From positions 19,289,651 through 19,327,150 of the forward strand of contig NC_135563.1 of the NCBI RefSeq assembly GCF_964340395.1: a stretch of 37,500 bases of DNA, given 5' to 3'. A model generated the notes under the pieces. That model was given only the letters and a program-made list of their open reading frames with translations. It did not search any database and was not told the origin of the DNA. The position numbers were made by a program, and so were the translations under genes. This stretch comes from Glandiceps talaboti. Taxonomy: Eukaryota > Hemichordata > Enteropneusta > Spengelidae. This document shows positions 10,790-24,533 of the stretch, piece by piece (the first letter of the stretch is position 1; every line of letters starts with the position of its first letter).

Positions 10790-13356
10790 TTACGCAAATC
10801 AAACTCATCTTGTTAGATAGAGTGTGGTAAGGTCGTCTATATATTCACACTTGTGTGGATATGACCTGCAGATTCAGAATAGATTGTGAAGTTCTAGCCG
10901 TGTTCATTATCTTTGGGACTACCAACGTCACCAAACGTGCCCAACTTAAATTTGTCTATTTGTTTGTTCCTTTTATTTTACACGTGGGTAATGGCCTTAT
11001 CACAAACGACTGGGGCTATGGACAAGAAAGTGAAACTGAAGCAATGCTCCGGTGCCTCTTTTGATCTTCAGTTGAATTTATGCTGGTTACGCTAACGTCG
11101 AAATCAATGAAACAACATCAAAGAAGATGAACGGGGATTGAGCTGTGATGTAAATCAGAAATGAGATCCACACACATATATCCTGTAGATGCAATGAAAC
11201 GCTTTCTCGCGAGAATAGCGTTACCATAGACTCTGACTGCAATTGAATGTCGTGCCTCTTTCTCTGTTTGTAGTTGGAGAGCCAGAATAGCTTGATTTTT
11301 TTCATTTCTCACAGGCATATCCCATTTTAAAGCAGAAGAGTAGTTTCCATATAACATGATCCGATTGATTTGCATATTTGGTTCATCATGTATGCTATCT
11401 ATGTTGAACTTATTGCCAACAGTTAAAGAAGAGGTGTTTTTTTTTAGATATTCACCAAACCGTCAACATTTATTAACCTGAGACAAAAAACTTGCTTCTA
11501 CTCTAACTAAATTAAATTGTTTTAAGTTATTTTCCAAATGTTAAATCCTAAAATGGCATGCCTTTGTCCTTGAAATCAAGTTGATTCTAACTATCGGTAA
11601 TATAGGATGGTAGGGAATTGTACACTCATAAATGTAATAAACTTTGATTAAGACACACGATAGTTATGGAATCTTGTCAAGGAGGGATTGTGGTATCAGA
11701 AATGAATTGAAAGTGCTCCTGTGAATCACAAGCTTTCATCCTGATTACACCTGAAGTGGATTCCATTTTACTTTACCAAATATGTACAAACAACGGAAAA
11801 TCTGACAAGTACTGGTACTTAAGCTATTTCATGTACAGATTCGTGGTAACAGTCGTAACGGCCTCTCAGATCTGTTAGTCTGTCGTAAAATGTATTGGAT
11901 AGCTAAGTAATAATGCTGCGAATTTGGCTGAATCCAATTTTACCTTTCAATGATGTTAAGGTCATTTGTGTGGCAGTGACGTTCGCAATCAAGAACATGA
12001 ACAAGAAAGGATGGTCACCATCAGACCGTTAAAATTATATGCTATTATTTGTATTCAAGAATGTCGTTCCGCTGAATATTTAATGAACGTCATATATATT
12101 GAAACTAATCTTTGCGTACAATACAGTAGCAGATATTAATTTAATCGATTCTAGGTAGGTATCACAGAAGTAAGTATATTGAGTAAATTACGACCTTTGT
12201 ATTAATGATGTCATCCTTAGTATCAACCAAACACTGTTCACCAGGTTCAGGAACGTTCATAAATGAATTTACTGCATATTCCAAAACTGTAAGCAGAAAT
12301 CATTTGAAAAAAAGGGAAAAATTATGCTCTATGTTTTATAATATCTAGTCTATGTCAATGCTCTACTACACAAATATTGCTTATAAAGTTGGTCGAACCA
12401 TAATTGTTGACGGTTTTTCTAGATGAGAGTGAGAGTTAAACAACACTTTGTAGTTTTTATGACAATAGCGCGGTTCGCTGCACTTAAATTACAGCCCAAC
12501 GTAACTGAGACAATAAGAGTGCACAAAAATCTCATTCTGTAGTAAGCAATGTCCCTTGTGTTATACTTATCTTGTGGATGTAGGCCACTGGAGGTATAAT
12601 CAAAACGTAATTATGGCTATCCGTGTGTAGCTAGTAGAAAATTAAGATTACCCAATGCCTGGATGCACTCCACTAAATTCCAACTCTGTCAAGATCAAAA
12701 CGAATTTCGTTTGGACACAGAGAAGTCAAACAGCTTAGACAGTGATTCTGTGCGGCGCGCAATCTGGAATCGAGAAACCGAGGTGTTGGAGCGAATAAGT
12801 GTTATGTGTGCATGAAGTTCATGTAACACGTCAATTGTTGCTTCACAAGTACCCAGAGTTGTAATTTAACGGTGTATCTACATGTAGTCTTCTTCTGAGT
12901 CTTAATTCGCATGAGTTGTTACAATCGTATAACCCAGCATGCTAATAACACAGACACTACAGGTTTATCTTTCATGTCTTGACATCTTTAGCTCTCTTTA
13001 AAGCAAGTTGGTTGCTTGAATGAACAGGGAATGGTACATATGAATACTAATTCTCCTCATTAAACCCCACCCTCAAGGCATCTTACGGAGTGCAGACAGA
13101 ACTCCCGAATTTAGAAGAACTTCGACAAACAGGAGTGTCGATGGCTTCAATATAATTTAAAAGTTACAGATAATTTATAAAGGTTACAACACACAGGCCG
13201 TTCATAGTTTTTAGCATGGAGGTTTCGATCTATCAAGCTGATGAACAGTTTGGTCAAGCATTACAACGTTATTGAGTTTGGGTCTTTAAGTGACTGAGAA
13301 TCTGAGCCATAGAAATAGATGATTTTGTAAGTAGAAATGATGTTTCATTATTTAGG

Positions 13357-13358
<2 letters not shown>

Positions 13359-13407
<49 letters not shown>

Positions 13408-13489
13408 TGCGTGAGTGCGTGCGTGCGTGCGTGCGTGCGTGCGTGTATGTATGTATGTATGTATGTATGTATGTATGTATGTATGTATA
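13359..13489. repeat. Compound microsatellite (GT)n-(GCGT)n-(ATGT)n
   Basis: A GT tract of about 47 bp, then GCGT repeats (about 13408-13445), then ATGT/TATG repeats to 13489. The blocks are linked by single-base unit changes. The minus-strand frames are THTH and IHTY repeats, not genes. Confidence 0.96.
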
Positions 13490-14067
<578 letters not shown>

Positions 14068-14069
<2 letters not shown>

Positions 14070-17000
14070 AGCAGTTTATAGTACTCTAATTAGATAAAGG
14101 CTAATCTAGATTGAACAGTTAGCGAACAAACGCCTAAATGATTGACCTTTATATCAAATGTTTCTGAAGAGTACAAAAAAGATGATCCTAACAAGGGCTG
14201 TTATGACGACGAAAAGAAATTCATCTCCTCTTTCAGCCCAAAATGCATATTACTTACATGTAAGTGGCAGACGTTCATATTACATTCACCTTGTCTGTTG
14301 CACAGAGAAAGTCGATATACAGTCAATCTGACTGTCTTTCTTACATCGTTGAATCGTTGTTCGTAGCCGCCTTTAATCCTGCTTGAATGAGACGCTACGT
14401 TGTTTCCCTAGAGGATACTTTCAGAGTCAATATGCCACATGTTATGTATAAAGAACAGGCGTTAACCAAGTCAGAACTGAATAGGAATTACTCTTCGGAG
14501 ATCTTACCTTATGAGAAGTAATCGTTAACAGAATTGATTTTGAAAATCGGGTATGACAGATTTGAGTGTTATCAACCTTTTATCTCACGGTTGTTTATGC
14601 TACAGATATATGTAGACAGGAAATGTGATTAGCTAAGTAAATTAGCGTACACATACATGAGATTACTTAGGGTACTTCGCTAGTACAGCAGCATACATTT
14701 TTCAACCTGTCGTTCATTGCACTTCTTGGTTATTTCATCCCCATTATTATAGTCTACCGAGCACCAATCTATGAGTCGCTGATAGACCCTGACAGCGAGG
14801 ACAAAGGGTAATTAAAATGTCGGCTTTGGAATACCAGGTTTCGATACAGAAATCAATCATTTTGATTATTTTACACAGGTCCCCGGGAAAGAGTTGATAT
14901 CAAGGCATCGCAAAGGGTGCACTCAATATTGGAATGTAAATTTTGGTAATACATTTACAAAGGTTTATTTCAAGAAGCCCGTTTCTTCCGTCGTTGAGTT
15001 TAAGCCAGTCTAATGCTATGTTCATTGCCTATGATTCAAGCAAACTGACCCGACTTAGCAATTTAATGGAATCTGTTACTGGATAGAACCGAAATCTTCA
15101 CAACATCTAGATTTTGAAGTTTGATTATTTCAGCAAGCAAACATTACACATTAAGATTAAGGCTACCTCAATAACGTCACATATCATTTATCAGAAAATT
15201 TAGACCTCAAACAGAGTTGGCAGTTTGGTGAGATCAAATACATGTATTTTTAGATCATTATACCATGCACTATTCAAGGTAAACAAAAAGTATGGAATTT
15301 ATACCCTGATTGTTCTACCTCACGACAACGCGCGTCTATGACACGATATACCAATGTCTACGTCATTGGCTCTGTTGCATTCGAAACAGAAGATGAACCG
15401 TTCAAAATTGCCCGTACTTTTCCCCATTTTTTTCTGTTGGTATTACTTGCGCTGGTATGATTATGTTATCCTTGTCTTCATTCGGTCGAAGAATACTCGT
15501 GATCTCGTCTAGCGACTCGTAGTGACAAAGTCCAATTAGGTTACTCGTATTTTCCTTAGCTGAACGAAGACATATATTTGGGAATAACATCTAATTACAT
15601 GAACGACTCGGGCTGGTTTGGTAATAATCTTGATTATCGTCGTTTGTAATGTTACATGTGCGTATATGCGAGGAAGATTCCAGCTGCAAAATATACTATA
15701 AGTGATGTGTTCGGTTTAAAGAGTAAAGGATGTAATAAGAGGTGTCTTAGATTACTAAACATATACTGGAAGGAATCACTATAATATTCATGAAATAGAT
15801 TGAGGCGGTTTTCTTTACATTCCAAGAGCAAATGTATTACTTTCAAACGTGTTCACATAGTAGGAGATAATTCCGGTTGGTAATAACAGCTGTGTATATA
15901 TACGCATAGTGTATATATTGACAGACAACATTTATCATAGCTAAAATAAATATCAATACATAATTAAGGTTACTATCCATATATGCATATACACTGAGAA
16001 ACTCGGTCACTTACACGTCTCCAATAGACTGTGACATTCGCTCCTAAAGAAAGATCCTAAAACAATGATCGAAATGAACTCAAGAGAAAAGAGAGGAAAA
16101 ACGCGTGAAAAAACTTACAACAGTTTATCAAATATATTATATTTTGAATATGACTGCCTGCAACATAAAATGTCGAAAACGCACCCAATTGAACGTCGTG
16201 TATTCCAATTTTATGAGTGAGGTAACACCTTGGAGGGAAACTATAAAAATAGGTTCAGTCTGTCTGTGCGTCACTCCTTGCACATCGATATAGCTGTCAC
16301 GAGTAGGTGGATTTTGTTCAATTGTAGTATCAAAGATACTTTTTCCGGAATACGAACACCTTACTAACCTACAGATTTGGGACTGAAAAAGATTTATCTT
16401 TACGCTCAAATTTCCCCATTTTCCTATGCTTATTGTAGATAAATCGCATGAACCATGACATAGTAGGAAATGCAGCAACTACTATTTTTCATAAGTTTCT
16501 GGACGCCATTTTTGCTGCATTGCATCATGGACAAATACATCAACACGTACCAATGCCTTCTAGTAACTTGATCTAGTAACCAACTATTTCTATGTAAAAT
16601 TCATCATATATATGAATTAATTATGAATCTAAACACGGGTCACCAAATCACAAAAAGGTTAGGGTCAGTCAAAGTAGGTAAACTTAAATAACCACAAGAG
16701 GAGATCGTTATTGTATTGGCAAAAGTAATGAGCACTTCATTTATTTTTCTCGTTATAATGGAGCCTTGAATTAAAAAATACCACTTTCATAGGTTTAATG
16801 ACATGTCGCTATCCGAGCTTCATATCTGTGGGGTAATAATGTGTTCTATCAGTATACATACTTCGATGCCCATTTCCTTGGAGATCATTGTAGTGCTATT
16901 GAACTTTCATGAATTGTTTATTAACATTCCACGGTTGGATGGCATTGAAGGAATTTAATTCTGCTTATTGTGCTTTTAGATATGATGGTACGTACTATTT

Positions 17001-19707
17001 AATCAAAGAGAGAAAAAACATGTCGCGGGAAACAACAATAACTATTTTGATTGTGATAATTCTTTTAAAAAATCTTAAAATGTAGCTCGTACTTATTGCG
17101 TACAATAGCTCGAGAGATTCGATTGTAAGGTACATATCCGTATTAGCAGTATGACCTTTTTGGTGGTAATGTTCGGTTTCACCTTGACCTCGACCTTCAA
17201 AGTAAACCGCCAAAATTGAGTTATTTCAGACACTCATTTTAGTGTCGGCGGAGTGATTAATATCGGAATCTATGTTTTGGTCGTTGATCAGAGTTCCCGA
17301 TTAGACAAGGAAAAAAAGCAGTTTTGCAATCCACGAAATATTTTCTGACTCTATTGGACAGCGAAAAATTAAAACAATAGACGTTATTATATCAGATCAT
17401 ATTTTAATATGATGTTTAGTTCTGTTGTAATATTCATTACTATAAATGTTAATTCATCGGATTGATATGAAGTATGCCTTTAGGGCATCGCTGAATTTAT
17501 TACATTTTGGCATTTTCTAAAAGACATGTCAGAAATACAAATGTGTATTATCATCCAATGATTTAAACACATCGTGTTTCCTTAATTTCTCTGACATCTC
17601 TAAGTTCAGGTGTCATTGTTAAAGTTGATTAATGTGTATTGTTTTGAGAGGATTCATGGATTTATCACAGTTTCTTTTATTTGTATTGTCATCATATTCC
17701 GTAGGGTTGCCCTTTCGAGTCTTTTGCATCTGTTATTAATGATGAATAATTAAATATAATGACTCTATTTATAGCTACTCCGGGGACATGCAACTAGATG
17801 TGGTCCGAGATTGTTATAACTGTCTGGACATTCCCTTGTTATGTATTAAGAAAGGCATTTAGCAAGCCATGAATAATTCAATGTTTTCCGAGTATCTATG
17901 TCAGGTAATAGGAATTGTTCGTCTAAAATATAAAAAACAACATAAATCAAATAATAAAATGGCTACGTATCAATAGGAAATACTTGAAAACAAGGATGTC
18001 TGATATTGCCATCGGCGTCAAGTTAAAATGAATAACGGCAAATCAAACCTAAATCATAAAGTAGGGATATAAGCGTTGTTTATACGTTTTTGAGGTAATT
18101 ATGCTGCATATGAATAAGTACCAGACACCTGTAGTATTTATATATATTTATATTTTTATTTAAGGAACGAGCCCATATAACAACAAATGTGACACCAAAA
18201 ATACATATCCTACAAAGGTATTAGAAGACTGAACACAAATTAAAGAAAACTGAATGTAAATAACAGTTTAAATAAATGTGACAAAAAAAATCACAAAAAA
18301 ATTAAAACAGTCGGAAAAAAATCTTAGCCAAAAGTTTACGTTATTGGAAGTATTCTAACATGGTATTTAAACGTTATTTGGAAAATGTGTCATAAAAAAT
18401 GTCACAGAACATCTATTTCAACCATCAGCTGTGTTCATATCGTCAGGATATACTCTGATACCATCCATACAATTTATTGATATTACTATATATAAAGAAT
18501 TATAGTTAAATCGAGGTTTTAATCTGAGTAAAAAAGGTTATAAACTCAGCTTTTGCCATTGTAATACCGGTATTAAGGTGAAATAATTTCACAGATATTG
18601 ATTAGAGGAGAGTACAATATCTAAACACGTCCTGTCCGGAAGCCGAATAATTCACTAACCTCTTAATGTATATTAGGAAGTGAATAGGAATTCTTCACAA
18701 ACATACTTGATGAGTCACTAACGTGATAATGTTCTATACAATTCACATCCTTCATTTAACTAATAATTTGTGGGGATTATTGAAACACGATTGAAATTTG
18801 CCCCTGTCTCCTTCTGACGGGCGAATCATTTCTAATCAGTGTATTCGTTACGAGACAACATGGACTGTGCCTTCGGCGCAATACGAAAAAGAAGTATCAG
18901 TACCTAACCGTCATATCATATTTCAATCTAAGAGAAGTAACCATGCTAAGTTTCTTTTCGGAAAAAAATGTGAATATTTTGAACAGAAATCAGAGATGGG
19001 GAAATCTAGATAATGTGAATGCCCTAAATCAGTTCTCTGTCATGTAAACTAGTTTAAGAATGACTGTAGCTCACATCCTTTCTTATCAAGTGTTGTACGT
19101 TCTAGTGTGCGAATATGTCGGCAGAAAATTCAAACTGTTCTGAGTACGATTGCTTTGAACGCACACCCTTATTTGTAAATTATATCAATACTGTGATAAA
19201 CGACATCGACTTTTGTATCAGACAGGAAAGACACACAGTTAAAGCTTTGTCTACGATAATTTACGCTTTGTGTCGTTCCAAACGAATCAGGTACATGATC
19301 ATATATCTCGAATACATGGAGAAGAAAAGAAAAAGTGGTTAAGAAGAGAAACTGAACGACAGATTCAAAAGAGGTTAGTTTATTCAGTTCTAGCATCTAC
19401 CATATTACGCTTATTTTGATTCCAATATATGAAGTGTATACGCATTGCATTTGTCAAATCGTAGCTATAACGTGACAAGATTTGCATATATGTTACGAAA
19501 AGAAGCAATCTCCATGTCTCTCTTTCTTACAATTTATTAAAAATCGTTTACTTAAAAAAAAATACGTTTTCTATGTCAGAACAACCTGTTTGTTGTTAAT
19601 GTAACTAAATGTGATGCTTTCACAATTTTTTGCTATATACGTCTTCAAAAGTATGAAATAACTATTGCCGTCTACATGTCTTTAATTCGGTCAAACGTTT
19701 CTGTCAA
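14068..19707. other. Unique AT-rich noncoding DNA (about 5.6 kb)
   Basis: The longest non-repetitive frame (16137-16478 minus, 113 codons) and a 75-codon ATG frame (19115-19342 plus) have no recognisable domain and are not called. An A-rich stretch at 18130-18330, preceded by TTTTTATTTAAGG, could be degraded retrotransposon tail sequence, but I cannot assign it. No RNA gene was seen. Confidence 0.5.
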
Positions 19708-19768
19708 ATGTATGTATGTATGTATGTATGTATGTATGTATGTATGTATGTATGTATGTATGTATGTA

Positions 19769-19799
<31 letters not shown>

Positions 19800-19884
19800 A
19801 TAGTATGTATGTATGTATGTATGTATGTATGTATGTATGTATGTATGTATGTATGTATGTATGCATGTATGTATGTATGTATGT
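19708..19884. repeat. (TATG)n array interrupted by a (TG)n block
   Basis: About 177 bp of TATG repeats with a short TG block at about 19769-19782 and single interruptions near 19801 (TAG) and 19863 (CATG). It ends in CTGCCTGCC. Frames across it encode MYVC or HTYI repeats on opposite strands. Confidence 0.97.
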
Positions 19885-19963
19885 CTGCCTGCCTACCTAT
19901 CGGAATCACCGTTTGTCCGTCTCAGATTACCACTACCTATTCGCCTGTTTCTCGTTTTGTGGC

Positions 19964-20008
19964 TCTGTCTGTCTGTCTGTCTGTCTGCCTGCCTGTCTAT
20001 CTGTCTGT
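19964..20008. repeat. Short (CTGT)n tract
   Basis: CTGT repeats with CTGC and CTAT variants, about 80 bp after the TATG array and probably part of the same microsatellite-rich island. Confidence 0.9.
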
Positions 20009-20701
20009 TTTAGTCTCTCTCGCGCGCGCCCACACCCCTTACCTACACCTTGCGACATATCCATTGTCAATTGTGACATTCTTTACATTAGTAAACATAA
20101 TATTCAGAATCACGAAATGAAACCCATATATCATTGGGAAATGTATATTGTATTTGCCGACATTTAATAGACACTATACTATAGCGACTCGCTGTCATAA
20201 TGTGCTATTTGTAAAGAGAACCTAAATTGAAGTCTGGTCAATATCATGAATGAAATTTTCCACAACAGCTGTTTTCCTTGAAGGTATATGCCACTCGAAT
20301 GCACAGGAAATGAGAGTGTGTAGTGACCATAAGTATGACGTGTCAAGAAAGCATATCGCTTTCTTCCCTGTCTACACTTGCTATCAGGCTTATTATTGCA
20401 AGTATACCTGACTTAATACTTTCACTTTGCCTTCCTTTGTGACCTAATCCTTTCAGTGTTATTTGAATCTGAAAATTGAACACTTTTGATGCAATTGGCC
20501 ATGTTTCTAGTGTTACGTGAACGCTTAATCGGTCTTTCTGAAAATTCACAGCAATCTCCAACTGTGCTTTTTATGTAAAAGTGGCAAATAGAGTAGACAG
20601 ACCATTTGGTATGCTGTAAGCATTTCAAATATGGCATGGGTAGTTACATTGGCACATATAATCTACTAACCAAAATGTCCTTGTTATAAATACTCATTCC
20701 C
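20009..20701. other. Unique DNA, no gene seen
   Basis: A CGCGCGCC run sits at about 20021-20028. Short minus-strand frames (20343-20637) have no recognisable motif. Confidence 0.55.
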
Positions 20702-20924
<223 letters not shown>

Positions 20925-20926
<2 letters not shown>

Positions 20927-23397
20927 TCAAACCATACAAACTACTGACGGGTGGTGAGAGAGCAAGAGAATGCACATATACCAAATCGCCTTTGCAGTGT
21001 GACATATATCCATATTTATAAACAAAACAAAAATTGGACAAATCAGGATTTTTTACAACTCAACTTTTCTTTCCAGGCAACAGTTATGTAGCGAATAAGA
21101 TAACTGACTGTGATGATATTGTTTTTTTTAAATGATTTTATATGACATTTTAGAAATGACACATACTGACACTGAGATCCAGATATCCACAGCGACAAAG
21201 TTCTTTGATGCGGATGATACACCGTAATTACGAAATTAAGTGAGCATCATATAGTCTACTTATAAAAGACAGGGGAGTGAATGTTACCATGGCATGTGTG
21301 TTTCCATGAAACCACAAGCAGAGTTCCAAACAGTAAAATTACTATCGGTTCACTATCTCTTGTAAGGAAATGCTATGGCAACCAATTTAAAATAGGTATC
21401 CAGGAAGAGGAGAAATGCAAATACAAAAATATAGTAAGAATAGTATGATTTTTATTTTTTTTAAATCTTGGGCTTAAAATTATCGAATTGTATGCACGCA
21501 GGATTGCATTCATTAATTTGAAGCAATGGTAGGAGACTCAAAATCACAGTCATTGCTTTAAAAAATCGGAATGTATGCCTTTTTGTAATATCGATGTCAC
21601 ATTGGCGTATACTACATGTTGGCTTAACTAGGATATCTATGAAATATAACACTTTTAGGATGGAGTAATCAATAGAGGGCCAATTTAGGGTGACAATCAT
21701 TTAAAATTTCTTTATGAAAATATTTGCGAATCAATCTAAGCTACACAATTTCTTTTAACGTCGGCATTAGTATCAAATGCCCTGTTGTCATTTTCTGAAT
21801 ACGATGTTCAAACACGACCCTACAGTATCGAATTATCATTTCTGACCCCCTATTCCATGAACGAATATTGGCAACAAGCTAGTCAATTTACACCCGTGTA
21901 TATCACGTGATATAATTGGACTGCATCGATGTTGTCAATCAACCCTGTAGACATCAAATGGTATTCATTACATCATCAATCCTGAAATCGTTTATATTTA
22001 TTTCTTGTTTGAAGAGGGTTTTTTAAATTCAATTTTGTAATGGAATATTCTTTTTCAGTACATTAGAAAACTTAAGTACAGTATATTTACTACAGTGAAT
22101 ACACTAAAAAAGAACAAACTTTCTCTTAAATCATTAGCACGACCAGGACATTCCAGTTTGCCAGAGGGAGTATCATTTCTTAGGTTCTATATAGTTATCT
22201 TAGGTTAATGATGGGATTTGTGTAATATATTTATAGTACATTCATATATGTATAAATGATGAATGAACTAAAATGTGAAATAAGTAGCAGACGCTATTAA
22301 TAAATGACACACAATACTTATTGCAGTCTGGTTACATTCAAATTATCATGTCAATGGAATATTCTATCTGTTAGACTATATGATTGATCAATTATTAAGC
22401 AACATTTCGAACGACAGAAAGTGACTAATATCATTTTGTACTGTACGGGTTCCCAACAAAAATGAGATTACCAAAAGATTTTCTTCTCTAGTAAACAAGT
22501 CAGTTTATCATAAAATAACCGAGGATGATCTGCATAATGAAACGACATAATGAAAGTGTACATACATCGAATTTATTCATGCAGCTCTGATGCCTGTAAT
22601 ATTTCCAAAGACATATAATCTACTTTGTATCCAACATTGACATTACAAAATCAACTCAATACCATTTTTTTCTATTCCAAATACATTCCTTTCTGTGACA
22701 AAACTGTATTACTCTAGAGGTAAAAGAATAAAGGGCAACTTAATCTCGTAAAATGTAACTAGTACACAATTAATTTTACACAACTCAATAATCTCCTATT
22801 AATCCGACTGAATTTCGAATATGTGTACACGCGGGAATACGCCAAGCCACTGAAATAGAGTACAGATTAGTTATCATTCAATCATTTCTCAATTAATGTC
22901 AATATTCTAGGTTCTTGAGTGCACCAACATATGACTTAATATAGTTCATTAAATACCATAATGAACTCGTAGCGCTTAAGAGAGAGAGTTGGTTATTTCT
23001 TAGCAGTCTATACTCATTGCCACTGGGCAGCCTAGCCCTATTCTTTCGTTCGTGTCTACATGTTGACGAACATGCACACATATGAAAGGTGACATGTACT
23101 TTCATTACAGAAATACCCTAATAGATTATCATAGCCCTTAGCGACGCGACAGTAGTAATCACAGTCCCCCAACCACCTCTGGTTGTCATAATCTTCTATT
23201 AACGTTGTTTTATCTGTACGTGTTTTGCCACCTAAAATCTTTTGAATAACATGTTTTGATGTCCTTACTTACGAGGATTTCACATAACCGGGACAACAAT
23301 GAAAGACGATGAAGTTTATTTTGATGACGATGATGTTGAACTTGGTGATGAAGATAATCTTGTTTTTGTTATTGTTATTGTACATATATGTGTGCTC
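20925..23397. other. Unique AT-rich noncoding DNA (about 2.5 kb)
   Basis: An X-box half-site next to CCAAT (GGCAACCAAT, 21377-21386) stands alone. No coding segment, RNA gene or tandem array is recognised before the GTT/GTG run that starts near 23398. Confidence 0.55.
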
Positions 23398-23479
23398 TAT
23401 TGTTGTTGTGGTTGTGGTGGTGGTGGTGGTGGTGGTGGTGGTGGTGGTGGTGGTGGTGGTGGTGGTGGTGGTGGTGGTT
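23398..23479. repeat. (GTT)n-(GGT)n trinucleotide array
   Basis: A short GTT block is followed by about 64 bp of GGT repeats. The overlapping frames give poly-Gly, poly-Val or poly-Thr. Regularly spaced GG doublets could allow two-layer G-quadruplexes. Confidence 0.96.
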
Positions 23480-23519
23480 ATCGTTATCAAATTCGTCTTC
23501 ATCGTAATTCCATAACCAT

Positions 23520-23594
23520 AATTATTATAAGCATCATCGTCATCATCATTATCACCATTACTATTATCATTGTCATCATCATTACTATCATCAT
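23520..23594. repeat. Degenerate (ATC/ATT)n triplet repeat
   Basis: Interspersed ATC, ATT and GTC triplets, probably a decayed triplet array related to the adjacent GGT block. It lies about 390 bp downstream of the receptor exon's donor, inside the inferred intron. Confidence 0.75.
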
Positions 23595-23977
23595 GCTATC
23601 GAAAGTTTCTTTAAGACATTAATAGACAGATTCTTCGAATTTAATGTTAAACAAAACGGAAATTAAACAGCTTTCTAGCCCTAATTAGATGATGCCACCC
23701 CTATGGCCTTTGTCTCTTATCAAATCTAATTTAGTCAGTAGAATATAGAATGATCAACGAACTCACTGTAAACGTCATAATAGTTGTTATCTCTTGTAGT
23801 ATTCATACCCATTGCTAATATAGGGAAATTAACGACAGCTACGAACACTGTGTAGCATTGTATTGATGTCACTATATGTCATGTATATTGTGCATAACTT
23901 CTGGTAGCGTCACTTTTGTCAACAGATTGTGTTTGTCAGTGGTTGTGACTGTAAGTGTCAGTAACTAGATTTGTGCT

Positions 23978-23983
23978 ACTTAC
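23978..23983 (-). other. Splice donor of the receptor's first coding exon
   Basis: On the minus strand the codons for IYL end in TTG and are followed directly by GTAAGT, a full-consensus 5' splice site. The frame stays open for 15 more codons past this point, but the translated residues lose any receptor character, which supports splicing here. The location in the last turn of TM2 agrees with the intron known in D2-like receptor genes. Confidence 0.8.
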
Positions 23984-24217
23984 CAAGTAAATGAGTGCTA
24001 GTGGGATGACCAACACGGCCAGCAAGAGGTCTGCCGTAGCTAGACTTGCGATAACGTAATTTGACATCGATTTCAGATTCTTCTCCCTGTAAACGGCAAG
24101 CAAGACTAACGAATTCCCGAAAAGAATCCAAAAAATAAGAAGGAGCAATGGCAGCGCTGCCCAGTTTGGTTTTCCAGGAATTGTAATACTGGAGACATTC
24201 GTAACGTTCTCCTGCAT
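23984..24217 (-). CDS. First coding exon of a D2-like dopamine / biogenic-amine GPCR (partial gene)
   Basis: The exon encodes 78 residues: an extracellular N-terminus with two N-glycosylation sequons (N4-V-T, N7-V-S), TM1 at about residues 20-43, a short loop (REKNLKS, 44-50) and TM2 at about 52-77. Class A landmarks are in place: N35 in LFGNSLV (position 1.50), D63 in [10 protein letters not shown] (2.50, the sodium-site aspartate) and P72 (2.59). The REK-x-L-x(4)-NY-x(3)-SLA pattern is typical of the D2/D3/D4 group. These are rhodopsin-family receptors that couple to G proteins at the plasma membrane; ligand identity cannot be read from this exon. The ATG at 24217-24215 is the first in frame after a TAG at 24247-24245, with A at -3. 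The frame runs to TTG followed directly by GTAAGT (23983-23978), a consensus donor giving a phase-0 intron at position 2.65. From memory, this is where vertebrate DRD2 has its first coding intron. TM3-TM7 exons are not visible. A different aminergic receptor (octopamine, 5-HT1-like) cannot be excluded. Confidence 0.86.
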
Positions 24218-24247
24218 GGTCCTGTACAACACGACGTCTCTCAACTA
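24218..24247 (-). other. Candidate 3' splice site and 5'UTR start of the receptor exon
   Basis: Reading the minus strand towards the ATG there is a pyrimidine-rich run (CTACTTCTTTCAATTACTAG) ending in AG at 24246-24245. That AG is also part of the only in-frame stop upstream of the ATG. If the site is used, the exon begins at 24244 with 27 nt of 5'UTR. A possible partner donor, GTAAGA at 24376-24371 (minus), would make an intron of about 132 bp after an untranslated first exon. Vertebrate D2 genes also have a noncoding first exon, but the pairing here is inference. Confidence 0.4.
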
Positions 24248-24251
24248 GTAA

Positions 24252-24533
24252 TTGAAAGAAGTAGTTCGCTCATACTTTGCAGCTCTGATGTGAATAATTT
24301 AGGTTAACCACAAATCTCATCGGCGGTGAGTTTTCCGTTTACAAGTCGTCTTCTTCGTAGATGTGTTCAATCTTACTCATCTCATAGGCAAACGTTATTT
24401 TCCGTTCAGTCATCCATAAATTCCATTGTTGTGATGTTGTTCATACCGTATAGAGCCATGCGCAGTAACTAAACAATTTATATTATTGTTTCAACACCAA
24501 CAATGTCAACTTATTCGACTCAACATTTGGGTC
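24252..24533 (-). other. Probable 5' leader region of the receptor gene
   Basis: This lies between the candidate promoter and the receptor exon. On the minus strand it has several ATGs not continuous with the receptor frame, and a candidate donor GTAAGA at 24376-24371. No conserved coding segment is recognised. It is probably transcribed as 5'UTR with or without a short intron, inferred from position only. Confidence 0.35.

Larger units (their letters stand above)
8572..13358. other. Unique AT-rich noncoding DNA (about 4.8 kb)
   Basis: Several open frames of 60-85 codons occur (such as 9841-10074 plus and 11118-11375 minus), but none shows a conserved motif. Items of possible interest are listed separately: a perfect CRE at 8961-8968, interleaved inverted repeats at 9543-9653 and an X-box at 10776-10789. 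Confidence 0.55.

Noticed and set aside
16137-16478. Longest non-repetitive frame (113 codons, minus)
   Set aside because: No recognisable domain, signal peptide or splice context; a frame of this length can arise by chance in 37.5 kb searched in six frames.
19115-19342. 75-codon frame with a true ATG and ordinary composition (plus)
   Set aside because: No family recognised, no promoter or splice signals. Kept as unproven; transcript data would decide.
19676-20167. 163-codon plus-strand frame (MYVC repeats), the longest of several here
   Set aside because: Most of it is a TATG/CTGT repeat read in frame; the tail has no recognisable domain.
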